Source: Rhodospirillaceae bacterium (GTDB taxonomy: Bacteria; Pseudomonadota; Alphaproteobacteria; UBA8366; Aestuariispiraceae). From it: 64,000 bases of DNA. The notes under the pieces are model-generated. The model was not told the DNA's origin, did no database searches, and saw nothing but the letters and a program-made list of their open reading frames with translations. Positions 45,560 to 54,690 of the stretch are shown in pieces. A program made the position numbers and the translations under genes. The number at the start of each line of letters is the position of its first letter. Position 1 is the stretch's first letter. The stretch lies in NCBI GenBank assembly GCA_002709955.1, contig PAQY01000016.1, positions 62,001-126,000 on the forward strand, written 5' to 3'.

Positions 45560-46578
45560 GGGGCGAAAACATCGTCAATGGCGCGTTGTACCCGTGTACC
45601 GGATCCTGCTTCGTCCAGGGGATCGCGGCGCAGGCGGTGGCGCAGGGCCAAGGGCGCCACGCTGCGCAAATCCTGGATGGTTACGGTCTTTTTTCCATGC
45701 AGGGCGGCATGGGCACGGGCTGCCCGGATCAAGGTCAGCTCACCGCGCAAACCATCCGTGCCCAGGGCAAGGCACAGCTCCGCCGCCTTCTCATAAGCCG
45801 TGTCGACTACGGAAATCTCTTTCAGTAATTTCTTTGCCTTCATCAGGCTTTTGCGGGTCTTATCTTCTTCTTTCATCCAATTATCGCGGAAGGCATTCGG
45901 GTCCCGCTCAAAGTCATCGCGCCGCTTTATAACCTCTACGCGGGTTTTGACATCGCCAGGTGTTCTGACATCCACCGACAATCCAAACCGGTCCAACAGT
46001 TGCGGGCGCAATTCACCCTCTTCTGGATTGCCACTGCCAATCAAGACAAAGCGGGCGGGATGGCGGATGCTCAATCCTTCCCGCTCAACCAGATTCTCGC
46101 CAGACGCGGCAACATCCAGCAACAGGTCAACAAGGTGATCCTCCAGCAGATTGACCTCATCGATATACAGGAATCCGCGATTGGCTTTTGCCAGCAGGCC
46201 GGGCTCAAAGGCCTTCTCGCCCTGGGTCAGGGCGCGCTCCAGGTCCAGGGCACCGACCACACGATCCTCCGTCGCGCCCAGGGGCAGGTCTACGACGGGA
46301 ACTGATATCTCAACGGCCTTGGCGGTTTTGTTCTTTCCCCCCGAACAATCCGGGCACAAATCAGAAGGGGCGTCCGGACTGCAGGAATAGCGACAGCCTG
46401 CAACGGCCTGCATTTTTGGCAACAGGGCGGCCAGTCCGCGAATGGCGGTAGATTTTCCTGTTCCCCGGTCACCGAAGATTAAGACCCCCCCGATGGAGGG
46501 GTCCACTGCGGCGATCAAAAGCGCCTGCTTTATTTCGTCTTGTCCGACCAGGGCGGAAAACGGAAACGGTATTGCCAC
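45556..46578 (-). CDS. bchI: Magnesium chelatase subunit I (AAA+ ATPase)
   Basis: 340 residues from a GTG at 46578, which has GGGGAG six bases upstream; the frame is open to 46806 but that part overlaps crtA and is not BchI-like. Mature sequence starts AIPFPFSALVGQDEIKQAL. Walker A is GDRGTGKST (36-44), and LLAKANRGFLYIDEVNLLED holds Walker B. It hexamerises with BchD and powers Mg2+ insertion, the first committed step to bacteriochlorophyll. It is divergent from crtA. Confidence 0.95.
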   Translation of the reverse strand: MAIPFPFSALVGQDEIKQALLIAAVDPSIGGVLIFGDRGTGKSTAIRGLAALLPKMQAVAGCRYSCSPDAPSDLCPDCSGGKNKTAKAVEISVPVVDLPLGATEDRVVGALDLERALTQGEKAFEPGLLAKANRGFLYIDEVNLLEDHLVDLLLDVAASGENLVEREGLSIRHPARFVLIGSGNPEEGELRPQLLDRFGLSVDVRTPGDVKTRVEVIKRRDDFERDPNAFRDNWMKEEDKTRKSLMKAKKLLKEISVVDTAYEKAAELCLALGTDGLRGELTLIRAARAHAALHGKKTVTIQDLRSVAPLALRHRLRRDPLDEAGSGTRVQRAIDDVFAP

Positions 46579-46756
46579 AGAAAACTCCCCAAAATCTGAT
46601 CTTTTTATGCGCCTGGAACGCCAAGTATCGTTCCTTTTTGAAGGGATCTTTGAAACGTCGGACCCCCACACCAGTACTGTAGGATGATTTCGCCACATGT
46701 TGCACGGTTTTGCAAAGGGTGCGACGATCCTGGAAACAACGAATTCTGGCGAGGCG
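46579..46756. promoter_or_regulatory. Divergent bchI/crtA control region
   Basis: 178 bases between the bchI GTG and the preferred crtA ATG. Shared control by light and oxygen is expected. No TGT-N12-ACA (PpsR/CrtJ) palindrome was found; the nearest, TGT-N14-ACA at 46678-46697, has the wrong spacing. The region contains an AT-rich segment at 46590-46645. Confidence 0.45.
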
Positions 46757-47479
46757 ATGCAGGTAATAACCCTTTCTTTTTTCAGGTTTAAGGGGGTTTC
46801 CAACAAACTGTGGGCCTTTTCGCAGATGCTGGCTGCCCGCTATCCGCTGAAGCGTGTACCGGACATCGGGTTTCACAAACTTTTGGGCTCTGGCACGCGG
46901 GAGGGGTTTCATCCTTATCCGAACTTTGGCGTTTACGGAATATTGGCAACATGGCCAACGCTGGATGCGGCGCGGGCCCAGATCGGATCAGCCCCGGTGT
47001 TTCAGCGGTATCGTGACCATGCTGTGGAAACCTGCACGGTCTATTTGTCCGCGGTGCGCTGTCGGGGCCAATGGGCAGGCAGACTGCCCTTTGATGTGGG
47101 GCAGGAACCCATAGAAGCGCCAAATCAATCCGTTGCTGTTTTGACACGGGCAACGATCAAACCCCGTCATATTCTGAATTTCTGGCGTCAGGTTCCCGAC
47201 ATCAGCGCCACGATCCGCAGTCAGGATCAATTGCAGTTCAAAATTGGCCTGGGGGAAGTGCCCTGGCTGCATCAGGTGACGTTCACAATCTGGGAAAACA
47301 AGGCCGCCATGGACGCCTTTGCCTATCGCCAATGGCACGGGCAGGCTGTGCAGGCGGTTCGTGCCGGAGACTGGTTCAGTGAAGAACTGTTTGCCCGCTT
47401 TCGGGTGTTGCACCAGGAGGGAGAATGGGAGGGCTATCACCCGCTGGTGAATCACACAAATGATGTAAAAAATGACTAA
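46757..47479 (+). CDS. crtA: Spheroidene monooxygenase
   Basis: 240 residues from the ATG at 46757, which gives the usual start MQVITLSFFRF; an ATG at 46697 adds 20 atypical residues. Other CrtA marks are LLGSGTREGFHPYPNFGVYGI and ATWPTLDAARAQIG, then VLTRATIKPRHILNFWR. CrtA is a haem-dependent oxygenase that adds keto groups at C2 of spheroidene-type carotenoids, giving spheroidenone. It implies that crtC, crtD and crtF exist elsewhere. It overlaps the P450 gene by eight bases. Confidence 0.92.
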   Translation: MQVITLSFFRFKGVSNKLWAFSQMLAARYPLKRVPDIGFHKLLGSGTREGFHPYPNFGVYGILATWPTLDAARAQIGSAPVFQRYRDHAVETCTVYLSAVRCRGQWAGRLPFDVGQEPIEAPNQSVAVLTRATIKPRHILNFWRQVPDISATIRSQDQLQFKIGLGEVPWLHQVTFTIWENKAAMDAFAYRQWHGQAVQAVRAGDWFSEELFARFRVLHQEGEWEGYHPLVNHTNDVKND

Positions 47480-48866
47480 GGACTTGTATCGACCACCCGC
47501 ACCAATGCCGATTGGGCCCGTCATGGCCTTGATGCGCAGCCTGATTGCGGGGGATCGGGATCTGTTGGCCCTAATCCCCAAGCAGGCCTATCACAGCACC
47601 GTTGCGCCGTTGGGATATTCCAGGCGCAAGATAATTCTGGTCAATGATCCGGCTGCCATTCGTCGTGTGATGATCGAAGAGGTTGAGAATTTTCCGAAAA
47701 GTGATCTGATGGTGGGGTCTCTCTCCCCCCTGATCAATGACGGCCTGTTTGTATCCGCTGGGGCGACATGGAGCCGACAGCGTGCCATGGTGGACCCGGC
47801 TTTTACCCATATGCGGGTCAATCGCGCCTTCGACGCTATGGTTGGGGCGGTTGCCGATATTGAAGCCCGGTGGGATATCCTGTCTGACGAGGGAAAACCC
47901 CTGTCACTGGAACGGGAAATGAGCCACCTGACGGCGGATATCATTACCAGGACAATCTTTTCACAAAAATTGGAAAACTCTGTTGCGTTTGAATTCTTTG
48001 ACGCCTGGGCCAGCTTCCAGGATTCTGTAGCAACGATTGATTTAAAAAGCCTTATCTTGGGCAAAGCATGGGCCCCCATGAAGCAACCACCGGCGGCGCA
48101 AAAGGCGGCAAGGGTGATCCGGTCCCATCTGGGGCAGCTTGTGGATCAGCGAATGGAACCGGAGGCTCCAAAGCAGGCGGACATCGTTGGAGATCTGATA
48201 GCCGCCCGCGACCCCGTCACAGGGACAGGCTTCAGCCGTGAGGAAATCATTGATCAGGTTGGTGTTTTCTTTCTGGCTGGACATGAAACAACCGCCAGCG
48301 CCCTGACCTGGACCTTCTTTATCCTGTCGCAGCAGCCGGAAATGGTACAGCGCTTACGCGACGAAGTTCAGAATGCGGCTGGATCGGGGGAAATTAGCTT
48401 TGCGGTGACAAAGAAATTAGCCACGGCGCGCAATGTCTTTCGCGAAAGTTTGCGACTTTACCCACCGTTGGGATTTATTCCACGTGTCAGCCTGTATGAC
48501 ACTGTGATTCAGGGTGTGCCGACACCGCGCGGTGCGATGGTGATGATATCCCCCTGGATCATCCATCGCCACAAGGAGGTGTGGGAGGCCGCAGATCGGT
48601 TTAACCCGGACCGGTTTCTGCCGGATCGGGAGCAGGCGCAACCCCCAGGGGCTTATCTGCCCTTTGGTCTGGGACCGCGCATTTGTATTGGGGCGGCGTT
48701 TGCTATGGTGGAGGCAGTGTTGATAATAGCCCGCCTGATCCGGCGGTATGAATTTGAAACCCTGGATCCGCAGAAAGTGCGCCCGGTCAGTCATTTAGCA
48801 ACCCGTCCGGCCACAGAAATTGTGATGCATGTGGCGCGACGAAAGGGGGTGCATCATGAGTGGTGA
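47472..48866 (+). CDS. Cytochrome P450
   Basis: 464 residues with all P450 landmarks: I-helix AGHETT (269-274), ExxR as ESLR (325-328), the PERF-like DRFNPDRF (about 375-382) and the haem loop FGLGPRICIG with C405 as the thiolate ligand. No membrane anchor is seen, so it is a soluble class I bacterial type needing ferredoxin partners not encoded nearby. It overlaps crtA (8 bases) and the ACT gene (11 bases), so it is part of a pigment operon. Carotenoid oxidation is the natural guess; the subfamily cannot be named from sequence alone. Confidence 0.95.
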   Translation: MTKDLYRPPAPMPIGPVMALMRSLIAGDRDLLALIPKQAYHSTVAPLGYSRRKIILVNDPAAIRRVMIEEVENFPKSDLMVGSLSPLINDGLFVSAGATWSRQRAMVDPAFTHMRVNRAFDAMVGAVADIEARWDILSDEGKPLSLEREMSHLTADIITRTIFSQKLENSVAFEFFDAWASFQDSVATIDLKSLILGKAWAPMKQPPAAQKAARVIRSHLGQLVDQRMEPEAPKQADIVGDLIAARDPVTGTGFSREEIIDQVGVFFLAGHETTASALTWTFFILSQQPEMVQRLRDEVQNAAGSGEISFAVTKKLATARNVFRESLRLYPPLGFIPRVSLYDTVIQGVPTPRGAMVMISPWIIHRHKEVWEAADRFNPDRFLPDREQAQPPGAYLPFGLGPRICIGAAFAMVEAVLIIARLIRRYEFETLDPQKVRPVSHLATRPATEIVMHVARRKGVHHEW

Positions 48867-49254
48867 GCGAAACTTGGCGCGTTTGTTGGCGGAAATGACC
48901 CCGGTTCTGGATCCCGTTCCATATATCTTTGCAACGGTTCCCCATGAATACCAGACGACAGTTCCGCCCTTGATGCGCTTTCAGGAGGTTGAGGGGGATA
49001 CCCTGATCCTATCCCAAAGGGAAGCGGAACAAGAGGGGTTGAGTGGGGCGGTTTTTCAGCGGATTACTCTTTCTGTGCATTCAGCTTTGGAGGCTGTGGG
49101 GCTCACGGCGGCCTTTTCCGCCTGCCTGACGGACCATGGCATATCGGCCAATGTCGTTGCGGGCTATTACCATGATCATATCTTCGTGCCGCAGACGGAT
49201 GCAGATCGCGCCCTTCTGGCATTGCGGGCCCTATCTCAATACTCAAAGCCTTAG
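48856..49254 (+). CDS. ACT-domain protein (COG3602 type)
   Basis: 132 residues from the ATG at 48856; the frame opens at 48829. It has two ACT-like halves, as in COG3602 proteins: [21 protein letters not shown], then [22 protein letters not shown] and [28 protein letters not shown]. Such proteins are small ligand-binding regulators of unknown target. It begins inside the P450 gene, so it is translated with it. It converges on the GMC oxidoreductase, overlapping by four bases. Confidence 0.83.
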   Translation: MSGERNLARLLAEMTPVLDPVPYIFATVPHEYQTTVPPLMRFQEVEGDTLILSQREAEQEGLSGAVFQRITLSVHSALEAVGLTAAFSACLTDHGISANVVAGYYHDHIFVPQTDADRALLALRALSQYSKP

Positions 49255-50846
49255 CGATTGGCCTCCAGGATCATGTCGGCGGCTTTTTCCGCGATCATGA
49301 TTGTTGGGGCATTTGTGTTGCCGCTGATCAGGCGGGGCATGATGGACGCATCGACAACCCGCAGGGCGGTGACACCCCGCACGCGCAGGCTGGGATCAAC
49401 CACCGCCTTCTCATCGGTTCCCATGCGGCAGGTGCAGGTGGGGTGATACAGCGTTGCCCCGGTAGTGCGGGCATGGGTCAAAAGCTCTTCATCGCTTTGC
49501 AGATTGGGCCCGGGGGAGATTTCGGCGTCGATGTTATCCCGGATCGGATCGGTTTTCACCATGTCACGGGCCAGTTTCAATCCAGCCACATGGACCGCAC
49601 AATCGGTTTCACTGGTCATGAAATTGGGTTGGATTTCGGGGGCCAGTCGATGATCGGGGGAAACCGCGTGGACATGTCCATAACTTTCGGGGCGCAATTG
49701 GCAGGGGCCTATGGTCAATCCGGGGAACTTATCAAATGTGCGCTTCTTTGGGTCCGCAAAGGTGGCATGGGCAATGTGGTACTGAATATCCGGCAGGTCC
49801 AGATCGGGATTGCTTTTGGCAAAACCCACGATAATTCCGGCGGGCATGGTCAGGGCCCCCTTACGGTGCAACAGAAACCGCGCCAGTTCGCCCATCAAGG
49901 GCAGGCCCCGTGTCAGTCGGTTCAGGCTGTCGGCATCTTTCAATCGCCAGGACAGGCGCGAGATATAGTGATCCTGTAAGTTTTCCCCGACGCCTGGAAG
50001 GTCATGTGTCACCGGGATACCAAGCGCTTGCAGCCGCGCGCCCTGCCCAATGCCGGACAATTCCAGCAATTGCGGCGACTGGATGCCACCGGCACACAAA
50101 ATGACCTCTCGTCTGGCATGGACTTCATGTTCGTGGTTGGCCTTTTCATAGGCAACACCGGTTGCGCGTCCCTGATCAAACAGAACGGATTTGGCGAAGG
50201 CATGGGTTTCCACATGCAGATTTTTCCGCTGGCTGCGGATCGGGTTCAAATAGGCGGATTTCACGCTGAACCGCGTGCCATTCTTCTGGGTGACCTGAAA
50301 ATAGTGGAAACCGGACTGATCGGCCCCGTTGTAATCCTGATCCATTGGATAGCCCAGGGCGCCCCCGGCTGCGATCACCTTATCCAGGATATCATAGCGT
50401 TGGGTTGGCAGCGTCACATTCAACGGGCCCCCTTGCCCATGATAGGCATCAGCCCCCTGTTCGCGATGTTCCGCGCGTTTGAAATAGGGCAGGACGTCTT
50501 CAAAGCTCCAGCCGCGACAGCCCATCTGGGCCCAGGTATCATAGTCCTGAGCCTGGCCGCGCACATATAACATGGCGTTAATGGCGCTGGATCCGCCCAG
50601 AACCTTGCCGCGTGGCACCGGGATCGGGCGATTGCCGGTTTTGGGGTGGGGTTGGGTCTCAAACAGCCAATTCAGGGAGGGATTAACCATCGTCTTAATA
50701 TAACCGGCGGGAATGTGAATCCACGGATTGCGGTCTTCGCCCCCGGCCTCCAACAGGCATACGGTGACCTTGGGGTCGGCACTTAAACGATTGGCCAGAA
50801 CGCATCCTGCGGAGCCGCCACCGACGATGACGTAATCGAACTCCAT
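49251..50846 (-). CDS. GMC-family FAD-dependent oxidoreductase (choline dehydrogenase-like)
   Basis: 531 residues from the ATG at 50846, which has GGGGAGAAG upstream; the frame opens at 50861. The FAD motif is [20 protein letters not shown] signatures follow: [19 protein letters not shown] (about 80-98), then [18 protein letters not shown], and the C-terminal [13 protein letters not shown] and [17 protein letters not shown], with the catalytic His-Pro/Asn pair. It oxidises an alcohol; choline is one option, but a terpenoid or other alcohol is equally possible. It is antisense to its neighbours. Confidence 0.9.
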   Translation of the reverse strand: MEFDYVIVGGGSAGCVLANRLSADPKVTVCLLEAGGEDRNPWIHIPAGYIKTMVNPSLNWLFETQPHPKTGNRPIPVPRGKVLGGSSAINAMLYVRGQAQDYDTWAQMGCRGWSFEDVLPYFKRAEHREQGADAYHGQGGPLNVTLPTQRYDILDKVIAAGGALGYPMDQDYNGADQSGFHYFQVTQKNGTRFSVKSAYLNPIRSQRKNLHVETHAFAKSVLFDQGRATGVAYEKANHEHEVHARREVILCAGGIQSPQLLELSGIGQGARLQALGIPVTHDLPGVGENLQDHYISRLSWRLKDADSLNRLTRGLPLMGELARFLLHRKGALTMPAGIIVGFAKSNPDLDLPDIQYHIAHATFADPKKRTFDKFPGLTIGPCQLRPESYGHVHAVSPDHRLAPEIQPNFMTSETDCAVHVAGLKLARDMVKTDPIRDNIDAEISPGPNLQSDEELLTHARTTGATLYHPTCTCRMGTDEKAVVDPSLRVRGVTALRVVDASIMPRLISGNTNAPTIMIAEKAADMILEANR

Positions 50847-50948
50847 AACGCTTCTCCCCACGGATTGTATGTTTGTATGTGGTTGGGAATTCGCCGCATT
50901 TTCGCTACGGTGTCAATCTGGAACCGCATACGGGAAGGATCGGGATTT

Positions 50949-51962
50949 ATGAAAGCCATGCGTTTAGAGGACTGGGGGCTGGAAAACCTGAAACAGGTTA
51001 CCCTGTCAGATCCAGAACCAGCCCCGGATGAGGTGCTGATCCAGATCGGGGCCGTGTCCATTAACCCGCGCGATGGCATTCTGATGCAGGGAGGTTATGG
51101 CCGCAAAGGGGGCATGCCACCTCTGATTCCCTTATGCGATGGCGCGGGGGTGATTGCCGCCGTGGGGGCCAATGTAACGGGCTTCGCCGTTGGGGATTTC
51201 GTTATTCCGGCATTCAGCCGGAATTGGCTGCATGGCAGTGCTGCCGAAGAAACCTATACCGGTGCCCATGGTGGCCCCTTGGATGGGACGATGCGTGAAT
51301 TTATGCCAGTCCCGGCCAGCGCCATAGTGAAAGCCCCGCCGCATATGTCCGTGCAGGAGGCCGCGACCCTGCCCTGTGCGGCGCTGACGGCGTGGAGCGC
51401 GGTAATTGGACAAGGCGGTATAAAGGCAGGGGATAAGATTCTGATTCAGGGGACGGGTGCTGTCTCGTTATTCGCATTACAGTTTGCAAAGATGCACGGG
51501 GCGGAAGTCATTCTGACCTCTTCCAGTGATGAGAAGCTGGAGCGGGTCGCCCATCTGGGTGCGGATCATACGATCAATTATCGGCGCACCCCGGAATGGC
51601 ATCGTGTGACACGGGAAATCACCAACGGGCATGGCCTGGACCATATTGTTGATATTGGCGGTGCGGGAACGCTGGATAAGGCGCTGGCGGCGATCCGCAT
51701 CAGTGGTTCAATCAGCCTGATCGGTGTGCTGGGCGGGGCGGAGGCGACCTTGCCGCTGGGGCGTGTGGTGACCCAGAATATCCGCCTTCAAGGCGTCACT
51801 GTCGGCAGTCATCACATGTTGCAGGAGATGGTAAGCGCAATGACCCTGCACAAGACGAAGCCGGTCCTGGACGATCAAACCTTTGAATTCTCTGATCTGG
51901 CGAATGCCCTGAAACGCCTGACCAAAGGCGCGCATATCGGCAAGATTGTCTGTGTTTTCTAA
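50949..51962 (+). CDS. MDR-family NAD(P)-dependent alcohol dehydrogenase/quinone reductase-like
   Basis: 337 residues from the ATG at 50949, with AAGGA upstream; the frame opens at 50865. The medium-chain reductase fold is shown by SINPRDGILMQGGYG, DGAGVIAAVGANVTGFAVGD, the Rossmann start KILIQGTGAVSLFALQFAKM and HLGADHTINYR. The catalytic-zinc cysteine of classic alcohol dehydrogenases is not obvious, so a quinone-reductase-like enzyme is plausible. It is divergent from the GMC gene with about 100 bases between, and precedes crtI in the same direction after 75 bases. Confidence 0.88.
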   Translation: MKAMRLEDWGLENLKQVTLSDPEPAPDEVLIQIGAVSINPRDGILMQGGYGRKGGMPPLIPLCDGAGVIAAVGANVTGFAVGDFVIPAFSRNWLHGSAAEETYTGAHGGPLDGTMREFMPVPASAIVKAPPHMSVQEAATLPCAALTAWSAVIGQGGIKAGDKILIQGTGAVSLFALQFAKMHGAEVILTSSSDEKLERVAHLGADHTINYRRTPEWHRVTREITNGHGLDHIVDIGGAGTLDKALAAIRISGSISLIGVLGGAEATLPLGRVVTQNIRLQGVTVGSHHMLQEMVSAMTLHKTKPVLDDQTFEFSDLANALKRLTKGAHIGKIVCVF

Positions 51963-52014
51963 GGCGGACTCTTGCCTTGGAATACTCTTACTTTTTGTAT
52001 CGTTGCGGATTTAA

Positions 52015-52034
52015 TTGACATTGTATAGTGTCAA
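52015..52034. promoter_or_regulatory. TTGACA-N8-TGTCAA dyad just before crtI
   Basis: TTGACA (52015-52020) and its exact complement TGTCAA (52029-52034) flank TTGTATAG. The right arm ends three bases before the crtI ATG. TATAGT (52024-52029) within it could be a -10 element with a weak TTGCGG about 15 bases upstream, which would make the transcript nearly leaderless. No Shine-Dalgarno is visible. This is a candidate operator for light/oxygen control of crtI-crtB-tspO. Confidence 0.45.
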
Positions 52035-52037
52035 CTA

Positions 52038-53579
52038 ATGAGAACAGAACCGTATTCTCCCAGTGCTGGAAATGCCCTTGTCGGTCGTGAAGACAGGCGG
52101 CCCCATGCTATTGTAATTGGCAGCGGCTTTGGCGGGTTGGCGGCAGCCGTGCGGTTGGGCGCGCGCGGGTATTCCGTCACTGTTCTGGATCGGCTGGATA
52201 AGCCTGGCGGCCGTGCCTATGTCTTTGAACAGGATGGGTTTCGGTTTGATGCGGGCCCAACGATCATCACCGCCCCGTTTCTGTTAGAGGAACTGTGGGA
52301 CCTTTGCGGTAAGACGTTTTCCGACCATATCGATCTGCGCCCGATGGACCCGTTCTATGACATCCGATTCGACGATGGCAGCGTGTTCCATTACAGCGGC
52401 GATGCAGTGGCAATGGAGGCGGAAGTTGCACGTTTTAATCCCGCCGATGTAGAAGGCTATCGCCGTTTCATGGCGGTCAGCAAGCTGGTCTATGAATTTG
52501 GCTTTGAAAAGCTGGGGATGAAGCATTTCGCCTCAATCCTGGATATGATCAAGGTCGTGCCGAAAATGCTGGCGCTGAAAGGACACCGCACGGTCTTTGG
52601 GCTGGTGTCCAGCTATATCAAAGACCCGAAACTGCGCATGGTGTTCAGCCTGCATCCCCTGTTGATTGGGGCCAATCCGACGACGGTGACAGCGATCTAT
52701 ATCCTGATCAATCACCTGGAGAGACAATTTGGCGTTCATTTCGCAATGGGCGGCACGGGCAGTCTGGTAAAAGGCCTGGTCGATCTGATCGAAGGCCAGG
52801 GCAACAGTATCCGATGCAATGCCGATGTTGCGGAAATCATCGTTGAACAGGATCGCGCCATCGGCGTGCGCCTGCAAACGGGGGAGCGGATTTCTGCGGA
52901 TATTGTCGTTTCCAATGCAGACAGCGCCTGGACCTATAAGCATTTGTTGCCCAATGGGCGGCGGGACAGGTGGTCTGACCGCAAGCTGGAACGGGCGCGC
53001 TATTCCAATGGGCTGTTCGTCTGGTATTTCGGAACCAATAAGCGATATGAGGATGTGCCCCATCATATGATGTTGTTGGGGCCGCGCTATGAAGGCCTGC
53101 TGAAGGATATCTTCGGTCGGAAAGTCCTGGCGAAGGATTTCAGCCTGTATCTGCACCGCCCCACGGCGACGGACCCCAGCCTAGCCCCGGACGGCTGTGA
53201 CACATTCTATGTCCTGTCCCCCGTGCCACATTTGCAGGCGGATATCGATTGGACCACCGCGGCGGAGCCCTATCGGCAAGCGATTGAGGCACATTTATCC
53301 CAAACGGTTCTGCCTGGGCTGGGCGATCATATCGTCTCCTCCCGGATAATGACGCCGCTGGATTTCCAAACGCGGCTACTCTCCTATCGTGGTGCAGGCT
53401 TTGGCATGGAACCGGTGATCTGGCAGAGCGCCTGGTTCCGACCAAACAATATCAGTGAACAGATCGACGGGCTGTATCTTGTCGGGGCCAGCACCCATCC
53501 GGGCGCAGGCATTCCTGGCGTTTTGACGTCTGCCCGTGTCCTGGATCAGGTGGTGCCCCATGCCGATGCCTATGTCTGA
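52038..53579 (+). CDS. crtI: Phytoene desaturase
   Basis: 513 residues. The FAD motif VIGSGFGGLAAAVRLGARGYSV starts near residue 30, and the C-terminal carotenoid-desaturase signature is YLVGASTHPGAGIPGVLTSA. It introduces conjugated double bases' worth of unsaturation into phytoene to neurosporene or lycopene at the membrane; the number of steps cannot be read here. A 30-residue N-terminal extension precedes the FAD fold. It overlaps crtB by eight bases. Confidence 0.96.
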   Translation: MRTEPYSPSAGNALVGREDRRPHAIVIGSGFGGLAAAVRLGARGYSVTVLDRLDKPGGRAYVFEQDGFRFDAGPTIITAPFLLEELWDLCGKTFSDHIDLRPMDPFYDIRFDDGSVFHYSGDAVAMEAEVARFNPADVEGYRRFMAVSKLVYEFGFEKLGMKHFASILDMIKVVPKMLALKGHRTVFGLVSSYIKDPKLRMVFSLHPLLIGANPTTVTAIYILINHLERQFGVHFAMGGTGSLVKGLVDLIEGQGNSIRCNADVAEIIVEQDRAIGVRLQTGERISADIVVSNADSAWTYKHLLPNGRRDRWSDRKLERARYSNGLFVWYFGTNKRYEDVPHHMMLLGPRYEGLLKDIFGRKVLAKDFSLYLHRPTATDPSLAPDGCDTFYVLSPVPHLQADIDWTTAAEPYRQAIEAHLSQTVLPGLGDHIVSSRIMTPLDFQTRLLSYRGAGFGMEPVIWQSAWFRPNNISEQIDGLYLVGASTHPGAGIPGVLTSARVLDQVVPHADAYV

Positions 53580-54681
53580 ACATCGTTTTTCTAATGTCGC
53601 AGATCAGGCAGCCTGCCGTGCCCTGATAAAAACGGGGTCAAAATCTTTCTATGCTGCGTCGCTGTTATTGCCCCAGGCGATGCGGGTGCCATCCTATGCG
53701 GTCTATGCCTTCTGTCGATTGGCGGATGACGAGGTTGATCTGGAAACCGATCCCGCCAAGGGCCTGATGCGCCTGCATCAGCGTTTGAATGCGATCTATG
53801 GCGGCTATCCAGGGGATTGCGCGGCGGATCGGGCGCTGGCGGATACGGTGCGGGATTATGGCGTGCCTAAGGAGCTGTTTGCGGCTCTGTTGGATGGCTT
53901 TCAATGGGATGTCGAAGGCCGTCGCTATGAGACGCTGGAGGATCTCTACGGCTATGGCGCGCGGGTCGCGGGGGCGGTCGGGGCGATTATGACCCTGCTG
54001 ATGGGCAATCGAGGGGCAGATACACTGGCGCGGGCCTGTGACCTGGGCGTTGCGATGCAATTGACCAATATCGCCCGCGATGTGGGGGAGGATGCGCGGG
54101 AAGGGCGATTATACTTGCCCCAATCCTGGTTAAGGGAGGTTGGGCTGGACCCGGATGCCTTCCTGGCAGATCCGAAACACAGTCCGGAATTGGGTCAGGT
54201 CATTGCAAGGCTTCTGGACGCCGCTGAGACATTGTATCAGCGGTCGGGAACAGGGGTCGCGGACTTGCCGCTGGCCTGTCGTCCGGCAATCAATGCCGCA
54301 CGGAAGCTCTATGCCGCAATTGGGCGTGTGGTCGCGCGCAACAATCATGATTCGGTCAGTGATCGCGCTGTTGTAACGACCCGACGGAAATTGGGATTGG
54401 TGTTCAGCGCCACATTAGAGGCACCATTATTGACCCGAGGCCCCCACGATCCGGCGCTGATGCAAACCGAATTTCTGGTGCGTGCCGCAACAGAGGCAGA
54501 GGCGGGACGGTTGCCAAGTCGCCGCAGGCAACGTATGGCGGATGTATTGGATGCGCCGGCGGGTCATATCCTGCAGCTATTCCTGGAAATGGAACAGCGC
54601 GACCGCCAGGCACGTTCCGCAAACAATCCGGCCCAACGCCTGCAATCATCGGTCATGATGGATGCGGGAAAAGCCGGTTAG
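53572..54681 (+). CDS. crtB: Phytoene synthase
   Basis: 369 residues from the ATG at 53572; ATGs at 53560 and 53566 are in frame. Asp-rich motif one is FCRLADDEVDLETD and motif two is QLTNIARDVGEDAREGRLYLP, with GSKSFYAASLLLP near the start. It condenses two geranylgeranyl diphosphates to phytoene, the first step to carotenoids. The C-terminal 30-40 residues are charged and extend past the family core. It is in the same frame as tspO, separated by the TAG at 54679. Confidence 0.96.
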   Translation: MSEHRFSNVADQAACRALIKTGSKSFYAASLLLPQAMRVPSYAVYAFCRLADDEVDLETDPAKGLMRLHQRLNAIYGGYPGDCAADRALADTVRDYGVPKELFAALLDGFQWDVEGRRYETLEDLYGYGARVAGAVGAIMTLLMGNRGADTLARACDLGVAMQLTNIARDVGEDAREGRLYLPQSWLREVGLDPDAFLADPKHSPELGQVIARLLDAAETLYQRSGTGVADLPLACRPAINAARKLYAAIGRVVARNNHDSVSDRAVVTTRRKLGLVFSATLEAPLLTRGPHDPALMQTEFLVRAATEAEAGRLPSRRRQRMADVLDAPAGHILQLFLEMEQRDRQARSANNPAQRLQSSVMMDAGKAG

Positions 54682-54690
54682 GAGGGCGTC

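Noticed and set aside
46678-46697. TGT...ACA palindrome between bchI and crtA as a PpsR/CrtJ site
   Set aside because: The spacing is 14 bases, not the 12 of the known site, and the halves match only partly.
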